Assembly: GCA_021521415.1 (NCBI GenBank)
Contig: JAIQDT010002053.1
Location: 310,001-374,000, forward strand
Direction of reading: 5' to 3'
Origin: Bidens hawaiensis
Lineage: Eukaryota; Streptophyta; Magnoliopsida; Asterales; Asteraceae
DNA length: 64,000 nucleotides
Position 1 is the stretch's first letter; the number at the start of each line of letters is the position of its first letter. The notes below the pieces were generated by a model, which worked only from the letters and a program-made list of their open reading frames with translations, made no database searches and was not told the DNA's origin. A program made the translations under genes and the position numbers. Below, in pieces: positions 22,169 to 34,874 of the stretch.

Positions 22169-25168
22169 TGTGACATTCGTGACAAAACGAGGTTTACCTT
22201 ATTCATTACGCAGCGAGTAAACGATAAATCGGTTAATTCGTAGCGATTGCACGAGTAACCGACCGATACTGATTATGACCCGTATATATATTGAGGGGTC
22301 ATATACCAATTATATATATACTATAGTGGCTAACATATTGATATTTAGGCCCCAACACGTTTAAAACCATTTAAACGAAAATTGATACGCTATGAGTTTA
22401 AACGCAATCGTTAACACCAAAACAAGCAAGCTGAAAAAGATTTATAAAACACTTATATGGCATGTTCTAATAAATCCGTGAAAATATTTTGGATTTTTAC
22501 AATAAGCTAGTACGTTTTTCTTAATTTACAAAAACTAAGGCGAAAAACACTCATTTTTGCGTTGTTTACCGCACTCGTGCTAATTGTTTTAGCCAAAAAC
22601 CGAACCCGCAACCAAATGGGATTTGAAATTGATCATAATTACATGCAAAATAAAAAACAAATTGAATTAAGGACCCCACCCCCAAAGTTCCGATCGGAAC
22701 AAAGTTGGGGGGGGGGGAGTCCCCACCTTTTGTTTTGCATTCTTATACTTTCCCAACAACTTAAATTAGATATTTTCATTATGTTTCCTACTGCACCAGC
22801 TTCTTTCTCTCAAAAACCAGCCATATAGTTGAGGTAACAACTTGTTTTGATGAATTTTGAACATGTTTTTATCAAAAGATTATAGTTTGATTAGTAGAAA
22901 CCATATCTAACCATATAAAAACCCTTAAACTGGTAAAAAAAACATATTTTGATGCTAAGAATATTTACTAATCAGTAACATATAGTGTTTTTTGGCCAAA
23001 AACACATATTAGAACATGAATATGTCGTTTTTACGGTTCGAAAGTTTGGTTTGAAACCAGAACCGAAACCCTAATTAAAAAGGTAGTTGTATAGGTGATT
23101 TATGCTTGGTTTGGTGTTATATGATATGTAGACACATTGAGTTTATGAACCAAGACCTGGAGAGTCGTTTAAACAATTGAAAATTACCGAAAACCGACAA
23201 GGTATTACCGTATTACTCGTTTAGGGGTTGTTTGTGCTTAGATTTTGAGGTGCTTGATTTAGGTTGTGAAACTTTTTAGGGTCATTAGGGATCATGTAGA
23301 AAAGTCCCTGTTCAAATTTGGTAATGTTTCGATAAACGGAGAATATTTGGCGAATTTATTACCGTTTATTAGCGTTTATTTGGGAAAAATAGTTAATCTT
23401 AATGAAAAATTATGAAATTTGGTTTGGAATGGAGAAGAGTTTTTCTAAGATCACTGGTAAAATTTGGGGACATTTGGAGATGTCTAAGTATTATTTGTGC
23501 AATTGTGTTTTAATCGAGTTTTAACAGCCGAAAAACGCACAAAAAGGATTTTTAGCCAAAGAGTTAAGTTCTGGAGATTTTACAGGAGCTATTTCATGGT
23601 ATTGTGACTACTTGTAAAAGTTATAGGATTTTTTGGGATTTTTTTGGTATAAACGGGGTATTTATCGGTTAATTAATACACATTAAATGAATTTTTATAA
23701 ATAAATACTTACGTATAAAAATTCTGAAAATATTTTTATTAAACTATCCATATTTTAATTTATTTTTACAAAATTTTTCATAATTTATATATAAGTCCAC
23801 AATTAGTTATAATTAATTAAAATTTAAATTATATATGTTTTAACAAAACCGGCAGTTTTGTTTTTAACGAACTGACCGGTATGTCAAAACATCAAAAGTT
23901 ATCAAATATCATATTTTTCGATGAATTTGATAAAAACGAATTTTTTACGAGAATTCCGGATAATTCGGGTGGATTGTACGCGTTTTGTATAATCAAACCC
24001 GTGTGAAAACGAAAACGAACCCTGCGATAAATCCAGATACTGAAACTTCAAATTCTTTCATAAATCAAATCATTTTATCAATCAATATGTTTACTTAAGT
24101 TTGTGTGATCTTACCTAATCCTGAAACGCGTAAACGATCAACTTGGCTAGGCTCGGAAAAACGGTGAAACTGAGCCAAATCTGGTTTTGAATATTTCATA
24201 GTGTACAACGTCACAATCTAAGACTATGGTCACAGCTATACCTAGACTAGTTATACAGCACGATTTAGTTTAAACATTGTACTAGTATTAGCAGTACTAT
24301 ACCGGTTATAGGACTCAGGCTATAATCGGGACTCACTAGTTACTGATTCGTACTACCAGCTTGAACTACGATAAGGTGAGTTTCACGAGCCCAATTTCTA
24401 GACTGTTTTACGAACTTTTGGGGTGGAAAACATGTTTACATATACTTATATACTTGAAAACGTGTGATGATGTGAATTATCTAAGTACTAACACTTGAAA
24501 TTCCCCATAAACACAAGTGATTAACTTCGTGCCGGTGACGTGTGGATAGTACTATCGGTTTAACAAATCCAACTACTAGGGCCGGAGGGGTATGCCGAAA
24601 CTTGTTAACCCAGTTGCACATTGTCATTTTAAACTTATTACATTCTGCTATGTGGTGTTAGACATAATACATACATGGGGCAAAGTGGCGTTAAATGCCA
24701 ACGGGAGAGCATGGGCAGGGGTGGCCATGTGTTTTAGCTCGTTTCGGTTTCACTTGTGGCTTAGTATAAAAACGTCATACACATACATACGTACATACTT
24801 ACTTTCTGTGAACTGTACGAACTAATATACTGATTTTGTTCGTACTCGTGAAACTTGAAACTCACCAACTAGACGTAGTTGACCTGTTTTAATGTGCTTT
24901 TCAGGTGAGCCCAAGTTGGAATAATTTGCTTATATGCTTGGTGCTAGAAGGGAAGTGAATCGCTGTGAATAGATACAAGTACATACTAAGGAATAAGAAA
25001 CCGAGAACCGGTTATGTGATTTTGATCTAGTTTGTAAACTTAGTACCTACCAATGTAATATGATGTAAATTAGTTTGTTGAATATTTTTATAAACTATGT
25101 GGTTGATACCAATATTATCTGTTACATTCCCGTATTACGCTTCCGCAACTACCTAGTGGGGTGTGACA
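22169..25168 (+). repeat. 3' LTR of element D
   Basis: 3000 bp, same termini as the 5' LTR, followed by the target duplicate CATCA. It has a run of G near 22704-22715 not seen in the 5' copy. Substitutions and small indels relative to the 5' LTR are spread along the length. Confidence 0.95.
24376..24904 (+). other. candidate intron inside 3' LTR of D
   Basis: Donor ATAAG/GTGAGTTTCACGAGCCC at 24376, acceptor GTGCTTTTCAG/GT ending 24904, 529 nt, identical in length to the 5' LTR pair. GAAACTCACC, complementary to the donor block, lies about 45 nt before the acceptor. Confidence 0.45.
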
Positions 25169-25204
25169 CATCAATACATAATTTAAGGCCATAAGACCAT
25201 ACTA

Positions 25205-26910
25205 TTAGTGCATGATTTGTTGTTCGTAGCCAATCGAACGTGAATCGTGGGATCTTGAAAGCCCTAGATTCACCATAAATGCTTGTTGAACTGGCGTATT
25301 AATTTTAACTTCTATTCCATGTTCTTCATTCTTCTCAACTTCATCGAGAGAATCCTTAGCCACATTGTATTCATCATCCTCTCCAAAATCTATCATTCCA
25401 TGAGGCACCTCCTCTCCATTAAACCATCCTGCAAATTTTTCAAGAATATCAGGAGGAAAGATAGTTTGGTAAAAATAAGGAGGAATATGATGAATCATGC
25501 CATAATTATGTGGCATAAATTCCTCTTCAGCATTAATGGACTCCTGTTTAGTATCTATATTCTTATCAGCATCAATTGCGTTACCCTCAACAGTTTCTTT
25601 ATCTTTTCTAGAAAATTCATGATCCACAACTATTACAGCTTCCTCAGCTTCCCATCATCTTTCTCAACCATATTTTCCACAACCTCAGCAACATTTTCTT
25701 GAAAGTATTTGTTCCAGTTGAAACCTTCATCAATTTATTCAGCATGACATGCCTTGGTTTAAGAAGTAGATGCTTCATTTTGTTTCTTTAGGGCGAATGG
25801 ATCGGCTTGAGTTGATGCATTTCTATGGTAAATGGCATGTGTGTTGTAATCCTTTCCATGTGGACTTCCACCAGAATCAACAACTTCTTTATTAGTGCAT
25901 TCTTATTAGAAATGCCCTTTCTCTTTGCATTTGAAACACCAAAACCAAGTTTTGATGTAGTCCCATCCAAAATTTTTTTTCCATTAATCTCCTTAAACCA
26001 TTGAGCCATTCTAAAGCCAAGCACCACCATCTCTTTAGGATCAATTTGGTCATAATCCTCTTTTTTCATGTTGAAGTTGCCAATTCTTCCGTCAATAAGA
26101 CATTCATGGACTCCAATACAGATACTAGAAATGCCATGTGTTCTTTGACATTATCAACAGTAAGGATATTTTTTTTCTTGTTGTGGACAACAATATTAAA
26201 TTGAAGTACATCAGGGTTTTTGTTTTGGGAGTTGTATGGTTAAGATAGTTGTTCAAATACATGATGCTTTAATAAATGCTTGAAAATTGTGGAATTTGTG
26301 AAGCACTTTGTTGATTCCCCAAAAATAGTTCCCATGTTATCGGTACAATAAGCAGTTTGAATCTTGGGATTTAAGGCACCATAGACTGAGAACTTTTGAA
26401 ATCTTGGGATAAATTTTTCATTTTATGTTTAATTCTCAGTTACAATTCTTGTTCTTCGAGTTTCTTAATTAATCCAACAAAATTGATCAGCCGAATATAG
26501 GCAACAAAATTTGATTGTTGAATCACGATAGTCGTCTCCCATTTTTCAGGCAAAGCGTCAGGCAACTTGTAAATATATTAATAGTCTGGTTTCCCTGGCC
26601 CCAATCTCTTCGTTTCATTCACAAGATGGCAATACATTTCGATCAAATGTGCGAACGATTCTCCTTTTACCATCGTGAAGATATTAAAATTTTTCTTTAG
26701 AAGTGCCATTTTGGATTTTCTTATATCTGGATTACCACGGTCCTTGTTTATAAGAGCTTGCCAAATGGAGTAACATGAACAGTTGTGATAAAGCAATTGG
26801 AAATGTGAGGGTGAAAACATCAATTCTGGTATAAATAAGATGAAAAGAAATGAGAAGAAAAGAAAAGAATGTTGTGAATCTTGTGAATCTCTAAGTAGAT
26901 AACAAGCCCA
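25205..26910 (-). pseudogene. copia gag remnant (element X)
   Basis: Read from about 26910 downwards. A conserved copia gag helix block (KSKMALLKKNFNIFTMVKGE, then LIEMYCHLVNE) lies near 26595-26725. A knuckle C-F-K-C-K-E-K-G-H-F, two stops, then E-C is readable near 25890-25935, so the zinc finger is broken at the end of its histidine loop. The C-terminal part (25205-25627) is acidic and ends in two stop codons. Multiple frameshifts. I place it in copia gag from the helix block and the knuckle. Confidence 0.65.
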
Positions 26911-26923
26911 TGCTCTGATACCA
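26911..26923 (-). promoter_or_regulatory. primer binding site, element X
   Basis: TGGTATCAGAGCA on the minus strand, 2 bases from the LTR end. It differs from the initiator-Met complement in the final position. Confidence 0.75.
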
Positions 26924-26925
26924 CT

Positions 26926-27497
26926 TGAAAGAACTTGTCGTGCCATTGGCCTAGGGATCAATATGACAATTTATACTGTTGAGTCAAGAAATTTCATAAG
27001 AAAATATTGGAACCTTCTCAATCTCCTTAGAAAATGCTAAGTATGAACCCGAGCAAACCCAGGAACTTCGAGCAAGGTACTTACTACTTCGAGAAAGATA
27101 TTTTATACTGGTAAGGTTATATTCAAGAATTCTTCCAAGTGTTAAGCTTCGAGCAAGCTGCACTTCGTCGAGCAAGGATGTTCTTCTATCAAGTATGGTT
27201 TGTAAACAAGAAAATATTGATATATCTAAGCTTAAGCCATGTCTACAAGTAACTTGGTGGGTTGAGCAAAGATAAAATAAATATTGGATCTCAAGTATGC
27301 TTGAAGGGAGTTATTGGAAATTATACTAAGTGATACTCCAAATATAGTCATATCATGTTGTAGGTGCTTGATGTAACCCATATAACTCCTTGCTCAAACG
27401 ATACCAAATACAAAATAACAATTGTTCCGATATCCAAATACAAAATAGATCAAATACAATCACTAGAATATCAAAGTCCTAAGGCGCAAGTATGACA
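26926..27497 (-). repeat. 5' LTR of element X
   Basis: TG...CA bounded; the inner boundary is fixed by the primer site. The outer boundary (27497) is inferred from the TGTCATAC start and from where copia E pol homology begins. It contains several imperfect cttcgagcaagg-like copies between 27065 and 27180. Confidence 0.6.
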
Positions 27498-29221
27498 TGC
27501 TTCTACCTTTCAAGGAGCTTCGTGAGTGGATCTGCAACGTTTTGATCGGTGTGAAATTTGCGAATACATATCTTTCCCTTTTCAACTTCATCCCTTATGT
27601 AGTTAAATCTCCGCTCAATGTTCCTTGTCTTTTGATGTGCACCGTATTCCTTGATTTGAGCAATCACACCCTCGTTGTCACAAAAAATCTATAGAGGGTC
27701 CCGAATGGTATGGACCACCCCTAGATCGGCAATGAATTTTCTTATCCACATAGCTTCTTGAGCTGCCAATGAGGCGGCGATGTATTCCGATTCAATGGTG
27801 GACAATGCTACCACATCTTGTTTGGCGCTTTTCCAAGAGACAGCCCCACCATTCATAACGAAAACATATCCCGATTGTGATCGAGAATCATCTCGATAAG
27901 TTTGGAAACTCGCATTCGTGTAACCCTTTACAACGAGTTCCTCCTCACCATAGCCAAATATTAGAATCATATTCTTAGTCCTTCTAAGGTATTTCAATAT
28001 GCTCTTAACTGCCATCCAACGGATACTTCCCGAATTTTGTTGGTATCGACTTGTCATGCTCAAAGCTCATGACACATCCGGTCTAGTGCATATATCATGG
28101 CATATATGAGGGATCCTATAGCCTAAGAGTATGGGATTCCTTTCATTTTCTCTTGCTACTCCTTTGAGATTGGATATTGAGTCGCACTCAATATCGTTCC
28201 ACTTTTAATAGATACCAAACCTTTCTTAGAGTTCTCCATCTTGAACCCTTTCAAGATTTTATCAATATATGAACTTTGGTGTAGACCTATCAACCGCCTT
28301 GATCTATCCCTATAGATCTTTATTCCCAAAATATAGGCGGCTTCACCAAGATCTTTGAATGAAAAACAACTCCCAAGCCAGGTTTTTACACCTTCCGAGG
28401 TTGGAATTTCATTCCCAAACAATATTATGTCATCAACATACACTACTAAGAAAGTAATGTTGCTCACACTAGCTTTCATATACACACAAGCCTCATCAGC
28501 GTTCTTGATGAATCCAAATTTCTCGACCTCTTCATCAAAACGGTGATTCCAACTTCTAGATGGTTGTCTCAATCCATTGATTGATTTCTTTAACTTGGAT
28601 ACTTTATTAGGATGTTGTGGATCGATAAAACCTTCGGGCTGAACCACATAGACATCTTTTTCAAGATGTCCATTTAGAAAAGCGGTTTTGACATCCATTT
28701 GCAAAATCTCAAGTCATAATATGGGTTATGGAAAATAATATTCTAATAGACTTTAGCATTGCCATGGGCGAAAAGGTCTCATCATAATCAACCCCTTGAG
28801 TTTGAGTAAAACATTTTGCTAAAATTTCTGCTTTATAAGTATCCAAGTTTCCATGCATATCGGTTTTCTTCTTGAAAACCCACTTACTTCCAACCGGTTT
28901 GGAGTTAAGAGGTGGTACAACCAAATCCCATACTTGGTTGTCAGGCATGGATTGCATCTCAACGTTCATAGATTCAAGCCATTTGTCACAATAGGATTGT
29001 GACATTGCATCATGGTATGTGGTTGGTTCATCTGAGTCTACCACATAGCATCCATCCACAAAAAATCCATATTTTTCAGGTGAATTAATAATTCTACCAG
29101 ATTTTCGGACGTTTTGTGTGTCTTGATCAACCATTTGATCATTCTCAACAACCTCTTGTTGAGTGATAGTATCAACCAAACGTGTATCGGCTTGTGGTTC
29201 TCGATCCTCCTTGTGTTCCAC
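27498..29221 (-). pseudogene. copia reverse transcriptase and RNase H (element E)
   Basis: RT starts near 29221. The block GSKWVFKKKTDMHGNLDTYK is near 28820-28890, [20 protein letters not shown] near 28645-28704 and the catalytic YVDD ([14 protein letters not shown]) near 28410-28455. RNase H follows with SGYVFVMNGGAVSWKSAKQ and STIESEYIA at about 27760-27880, then HTDQNVADPLTK near 27520-27555. A stop or frameshift lies near 28705, 28150, 28063 and 27690. Catalytic residues are intact, the frame is not. Confidence 0.9.
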
Positions 29222-29971
29222 CGTTCTACTAGTTCATTCCATAAGGAACTTAGTTTCCATGAACTCGGCCTTTCGAGCAATTAATGAACACCTTTTGCTC
29301 GGTTGGGTTGTAGAAACAATATCCCATAGAGTCTTTGGGATATCCTACAAAGATACACTTAGTGGATCGGCTTTCAAGTTTGTTTTAGGTGTTGTGCTTA
29401 AAATAAGCCTCACAAACCCATACCTTTAAATATGTTAATGATGGAACCCTTCCATGCCATATTTCAAAAGGTGTCTTGTCCACTTTCTTGGTTGGTTCCA
29501 TATTTAGAATACGGGCTGCCGATAGCAATGCGAAACCCCAAAATGATAGAGGCAATGTGCTTCTAGCCATCATAGATCGAACCATATCCAATAGAGTTTG
29601 TTTCCTTCTTTCGGACACACCACTGTGTAGTGGTGTTCCGGGTGGAGTGAGTTGTGAGATGATACCACAACTCCTAAGATGATCTTGAAAAGCATCACTA
29701 AGTTATTCAAATCTTCTATCTGAACGAAGTACTTTGATGGTTTTATTGAGTTGATATTCTACTTCATTTTAAAAGACTTTGAACATTTCAAAGGCTTCAT
29801 CTTTGTGTCTTAACAAGTACACTTACCCATAACGACTATAATCATCGATAAAGGTAATGAAGTATCTTTCACCATTCCTTATCATTGCCTTAAAAGGACC
29901 ACAAACATCCAAATGTATGATACCTAATAAGTCTTTTTCCCATTCATTAGTTCCACTAAAGGGTTCTTTGG
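29222..29971 (-). pseudogene. copia integrase (element E)
   Basis: Degenerate core readable on the minus strand: HLDVCGPFKAMIRNG near 29875-29920, FITFIDDYSRY near 29835-29870, LRSD further on, and the C-terminal ERRKQTLLDMVRSMM plus WGFALLSAARILN around 29500-29620. Integrase joins the element DNA to the chromosome. Stops and frameshifts separate these blocks. Confidence 0.75.
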
Positions 29972-31216
29972 TCATCTATTCTTGTAAACAAGATTCACAC
30001 TTATCAAATGAATCATCATTTGATTCCAATAGACCATTTTTTGAAGTGTATGAATGTGACCCTTGTTTATGTGACCAATGCGACAATGCCAAAGATAAGT
30101 CTTACTCAAATCCACTTTGAGTTTCTTGGTGCTTGATTGGTACAACGTGTTATCAAAGGATGTTTTATCATGAACTAATTCATAAATGCCATTAGACGGC
30201 ATTGCTTTAAAATAAAATACATTATTCATGAAGATACAAATAACATTGTCCACAAACTTTAAATCATAACCATATTTTCTTAAAAGAGAAACAGAGATAA
30301 TGTTCCTAGTTAAACTAGGAGCATACAAAATGTTTTTCAAAACAACTTCCAAACCATTTGAAAGTTTCAAAACATAGTCTCCTTGGGCTTCGACATCAAC
30401 CTTTTCTCCGTTGCCCATGAAGAGGCTTGTATCTCCTTTCTTGAAATGTTTATTTCTTTTGAACTCTTGCAACAAGTTGCAAATATAAGTTCCACATCCG
30501 GTATCCAATACCCATGTGTTAGAAGAAATAACATTAACATCAATATGGATCATGAAAGTTGTACCTGAGGTTTGCATTGCATCCCTCTTCTCTTTCAACT
30601 CTTCGAGATAGGTTGGACAATCCCTCATCCAATGTCCTATCTCACCACAACTAAAGGACGGATCCTCCAACCTAACCTTTAGCTTCTTCTCCTTTGGTTT
30701 GGTGGGTTCCGATTTAGTCTTTCCTTTGAACTTACCCTTGACGTCTCCCTCACCTTTAGCAACCTTTGCTTTAGGTTCCGGGTGATGCCTCTTCACCGAT
30801 TGTGTTTTTTCCATATGACATGCATGAAGCGCTTGAACCCTTTCAAAGCGTTCCACCTTAACTTGAGTAAGGAACATTTCCTTATGTTGGGTGATCATGT
30901 CATATGCCCCATGATTTTTAATATCCTTTTGAATATCGGGAATCATAGTTCCTAACATGAGACAAGAAACTTGCACCGAATCCTCAGTGTATTTCAACCA
31001 ATCGTTATAGGCATCTAAATCGTCAATGTTTGGTTCGTTGGGAATAGGATCGCATAATATATAGGATTTCCTTTATTTCTTTAGAACCATTCTCAAGTTT
31101 TGATAACAATCCTTAACATTTTTATAGTTAAGACGATCCTTATCAATTATAGCTCTTAGTGATAGGTTATGCACGGGCGGGATAAGTAAGTTAGGTGGAT
31201 TGTAGATTGTGGACAT
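29972..31216 (-). pseudogene. copia gag, protease and pre-integrase zinc domain (element E)
   Basis: gag start is ATG at 31216 (MSTIYNPPNLLIPP). A stop lies near 31065; from there the frame is open to 29972. A lysine-rich linker precedes the knuckle, which reads SFSCGEIGHWMRDC at about 30610-30655; the first Cys is Ser, so zinc binding is doubtful. Protease follows with the catalytic WVLDTGCGTYIC near 30475-30515. GAG-pre-integrase follows with LWHCRIGHINKGH near 30060-30100. Confidence 0.85.
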
Positions 31217-32811
31217 CTACATAAATTAACAAAGCTCAATTTCAGTTTTTTTGATATCAATTAAACTAATTTTAATCTTTAATACCCTTATGTATTTAAG
31301 AAAAATAATGATTAAAATCTAGAACCCAACGTTACATTCACATAGTAGTTAGGTGACCTTTAGACTACTATTGAATTAACAAGGTTGTCAACGTTTGACG
31401 ATTGCAACCCTTTGCAACTTCTAGTTTTATGGGATCGGTTAAACATCATATGTATAGTTGGCATGTTTAATCCCATCAACAACTTTGTACAGCTTGCTTC
31501 AGTGACCCTATTCACATGGTTTCCAAATCAAGTCGTCGTACTTACACACACATGTGAATTTTACATACAAGTGGTTATGTGACCTTTAACCCACAAATAT
31601 GGCAAACCCACCTCAAACTCACAAGTTTTCTCCAATGTGGTTAGGTGACCTTTATCCCACATCGAGTTCCCAAGTGATTCGAGTGTTGTATAGAATGATG
31701 GTCTTAAACTGGTTTTAAAAGGGATTTAAGTTTTCTAAATTCTAGATTGGAAACCTATTTATGTACCTTGCATTTGCATGCATTCAAATGTATGGTACTT
31801 TGTTTAAAAACCAATTTTCAAAGTTTCTTCTAATAAAACCCATTTTATTGTGAAATCATTAAACTTTAATAAAACCAATTTTATTACCTAATGATTTCTA
31901 TGGAACCAATTTTGTGCAAGTTGTTGATATTAATTTTGTTAATTATCCTTATCCAACTAAGATAAATCAAAATATATAAATCAACCATGAAAGCATAAAC
32001 AACCACAAGTTCATATATCCACCTAAAATGGCAACACTTGTTGACCGAAACAAGTGTGCCAAAAGGTCTCTCCTAAGGGACGAGAATGACACAAGGCATG
32101 TGTCGGTGAACTCCCACTTGAACCCACATCCATATGCTTCAAGTGTCCACCTTGTGTTGTGACTTCTTCCACTTTATTTGCGCTTCCAATTGGGCTCCAA
32201 CTTCAGCTCCTAGCTTTCTTGGGCCTCCATGTTTGGGCTTTGGTCATTGGGCTAAAATCCCATCTAGGACTATAATGTCCATTAAGGCCCAAAACCAAAA
32301 CCCTAACTTTGTTGCTTCTTCTTTTACAAAAAATATATCCTAAGACATTTTTTTTTCTAGTAAAAGAAATACAAGTAATCTACTTATTATTACAAACCAG
32401 TGTGAATAAATAAATAAATAGATTACAAACCCAAATAAATAAATATTACAACCAAATTGAATATTGAATAAAACACAACACAAAGACACATCCAAACACA
32501 AGGCCATGGCTAGGCTATGAACATCCAAATGCACATCCGAATATACAGGTATTAAATGTCTGAAATGATTCCCCTTGTGAACCTCAAACTTTCAGCCAAG
32601 GGTAAGGAAAACTGAAAGTTTCGAGTTTTATCTAAACAAAACCACCAATCATACAAATGACTTAATTCATCAAGATTATTACATGCATGTAAAGTATAAT
32701 CTTGAAAAATCAAGGGGTAACCAAAAGCCCCAAAAATTTTAGCCATATGGTGAACCACACCATAAAACCCAAAAAAATTTTAGATCTATTGAAGCATGTA
32801 TCCGTATAAGC
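31217..32811 (-). other. untranslated leader of element E
   Basis: 1.6 kb between primer site and gag ATG. No open frame with recognisable domains on either strand. Contains a short repeated phrase around 31340-31660 (gtggttaggtgacctttaacc and variants), at least four copies. Confidence 0.6.
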
Positions 32812-32825
32812 GGCTCTTGATGCCA
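32812..32825 (-). promoter_or_regulatory. altered primer binding site, element E
   Basis: TGGCATCAAGAGCC on the minus strand, next to the LTR end CCCAACA. Relative to TGGTATCAGAGCC there is T to C at position 4 and one extra A. It may be decay or a different primer tRNA. Confidence 0.6.
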
Positions 32826-33143
32826 TTGTTGGGTTTAACAAGATAATCAAAGTGATATAAACACATTTATATGAAAAAACGCAGCGGATTAAAAGTTTTA
32901 AATCTTGTTATCTAGATTAATATAAAACCTATTTTATATGTAAAACCCAAGCCCCGAATCCATATACAAAATTACATGCTTACCAAAATCAACAACCATA
33001 AGGCTTTGTGTAATACAACATTTCAATATGCAAAGAAGATGAAGAAGATGATGGTATGAACGGCTAGCCTTCAATGGAGAAGAGCCTCAAGCTTGTATAC
33101 CCTCCAAGCTTTCTTGTGTTTCTTCTTCCTTGAACCGATTTTA

Positions 33144-34874
33144 GAGCAATGGAAATGGGTGGGGTGAAACAAGCTAGTGAAACCTTATCTCTCTGCCACG
33201 TCTACGCCACATCAGCTTTCACCCATTTCACATCCACATTTTCACTGGAAATGGGTTGTGTGAAACAGGGGGGGGGGGGTGAAACCATTATTATATTAAT
33301 TTTTTTAATATTTTTATAAATTTAAATTTTTTGAAATAACACATTAAATTAAATAAAAGAGCTACATTAAATTAAAAAAACCTACATTACTTATTAAAAA
33401 AACTCCTAAACCCACTCGTTTTTCTCGGCTATCTCCTTTTGTTTTTTCTCGTACCACCTCCTTTTGAAGCCCGTTAACGTGTCAAGGTCGACAGCCATGA
33501 TCTCCATCTCTTCCTTCTCGATCCTCCGCCTCTCCCTCTCATCCTCCCTAAGGTTGAACAGTCGCATCTATTCAACCATTACTTTACCGACTTCCTCGGC
33601 TCCGGAAGCGGACCCCGACGCAGACCCCGAAGCAATGGATTTTGCTTTCTTCCTTCCAATCAGGAGCTGAATGGGGTCCTCGTCGGCCAAGTCGTCTAGG
33701 TTTACATGAGTCCTAGACCTTCCGTCGGATGCGCCGGGACTGGCGTCAATGTCGGCGTCAGCCGAGGATCGTTTGTTTGACCCCGAAGCCCTCTCGTCTA
33801 ATGTTAGTTGCTGCCACTTCGGAGAGGCGGTCAAAACCTCCCATAACTCCACAGGGATATTTCTGGTGTGGCCATCGTCTTGATAGAGAGCGGCCACTTT
33901 CTTATGAAGATCGACGTCGTTCATGCCACTTTTTGTGTTTCTGGCACACTCCTCGTAAATGCCGATGTACTTGTTCACCTCTTGTTGATGTGAGTCCATT
34001 TCCCCGTGATTTGGTCCCTCCTTCGGTAGTCGGGACCCTTTCCCATAGCTTCAAAAAACTTCACCTCGACCCGATCCCACAAATCATCGATAGTTTGTTC
34101 GTTACCTATAAATAAGAAAGTAAATAACAAAAATAAATATTTTAAAAAAAATACACATATAAACATTTTAAAACTATTTAAAATAAATACCAACGATCGG
34201 ATGCTCGAAGACGTCAACCCATGCCTGTGCCAAAGCAAGCTCTTCCTGCACCGACCACTTTTGAATCAATCGAGCCGCCTCGGTCATCGGCGTTTGCTTC
34301 TTGTGACTTTTCCGGCGTACGGATTTCTTGCGTTGGGCGGTTTTGGGTATTTCATTATCCGCCGCATATGGCTGGGTTTCCGGAACCGAATCCGGGTCCC
34401 CCAAATTGACTGGCGGGGTTTGAGTTTGGGTTGGGAAGTTTTGGAATAGAGGTGGTTGAGGAACACCTCGTTGTTGTGTGTTGACGTTTGGTGCGGGAAT
34501 ATGACCGAAATAGTTGGAGAGCCACAACGCGTATTGCTCCGGAGTTAGACGAGGCATGTTGGGATCCATGATATTTTTTTTATAAAAGTTAAGAAAGTTT
34601 ATAAAAAATAGAGAGAAAGGTGTGAGTTTGGTATGTTCTTTTGTATAAAATAGTGGAGTATTTACAGGTAAAAAAATATTATTATTTTTAATTATATAGC
34701 CTCCAACGGCTATATAGTCGTTTGAAATCAAGTGGGCCCCCTTCAACAATGCCGTGAAAGATATGGCGGAGAGTGGATTGCGCCCCCTTCACGGAGGAAG
34801 GGGGTGGTGTTTCACTGGATCACGCCGCCAAAAGGCCTCTCACGGTGCCCCCGTGAGAGGTATTTCCATTGATC
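33144..34874 (-). mobile_element. PIF/Harbinger-type DNA element carrying only ORF1
   Basis: 1731-bp insert. Ends are inverted copies GAGCAATGGAAAT (left) and GATCAATGGAAAT (right, complement), flanked by TTA on both sides (33141-33143, 34875-34877), the target preferred by PIF/Harbinger elements. Inside is an ORF1-type gene on the minus strand. The DDE transposase that would move it is absent, so it must rely on another copy. It lies inside the LTR of copia E and is therefore younger than E. The terminal repeat is short, so the exact ends are moderately certain. Confidence 0.65.
33568..34569 (-). pseudogene. Harbinger ORF1-like protein (SANT/trihelix plus NAM-associated C-terminus), frameshifted
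   Basis: Start chosen at ATG 34569 (MDPNMPRLTPEQYALWLSNY). Proline/glutamine-rich N-terminus, a basic RKKSVRRKSHKK patch, then a SANT-like helix WSVQEELALAQAWVDVFEHP. A probable 80-90-nt intron follows (donor GTATTTATT near 34190, acceptor TTTATAG near 34107), joining to GNEQTIDDLWDRV. Near 33985 a 1-nt shift breaks KWTHINK; the other frame continues with KYIGIYEEC, WEVLTASPKWQQL and a Ser/Asp-rich linker. Such ORF1 proteins bind DNA and assist the transposase. The frameshift makes this copy a pseudogene. Confidence 0.65.

Larger units (their letters stand above)
12879..25168 (+). mobile_element. Ty3/gypsy element D (Tekay/Del-like chromovirus), structurally complete
   Basis: 12,290-bp element with two LTRs (3017 and 3000 bp), both starting TGTGACATTCGTG and ending GGGTGTGACA. 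It has an initiator-Met primer site, an accessory leader ORF, gag, protease, RT-RNase H, integrase, a chromodomain-like tail and a polypurine tract. It is flanked by the perfect 5-bp duplication CATCA (12874-12878 and 25169-25173). The LTRs show about 10 differences in their first 140 or so aligned bases, so the insertion is not recent. gag and pol are interrupted by frameshifts and stops; any mobility would need proteins supplied in trans. Confidence 0.95.
25174..27497 (-). mobile_element. copia-type element X: 5' LTR plus gag, interrupted by element D
   Basis: Minus strand. A 572-bp LTR (27497 to 26926) begins TGTCATACTTGCGCC and ends TTCTTTCA. A primer site and a gag remnant follow down to the insertion point of D at 25173. 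No pol or second LTR of this element was found in the window. Its LTR abuts the end of copia E pol, suggesting that X inserted into E. Confidence 0.6.
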
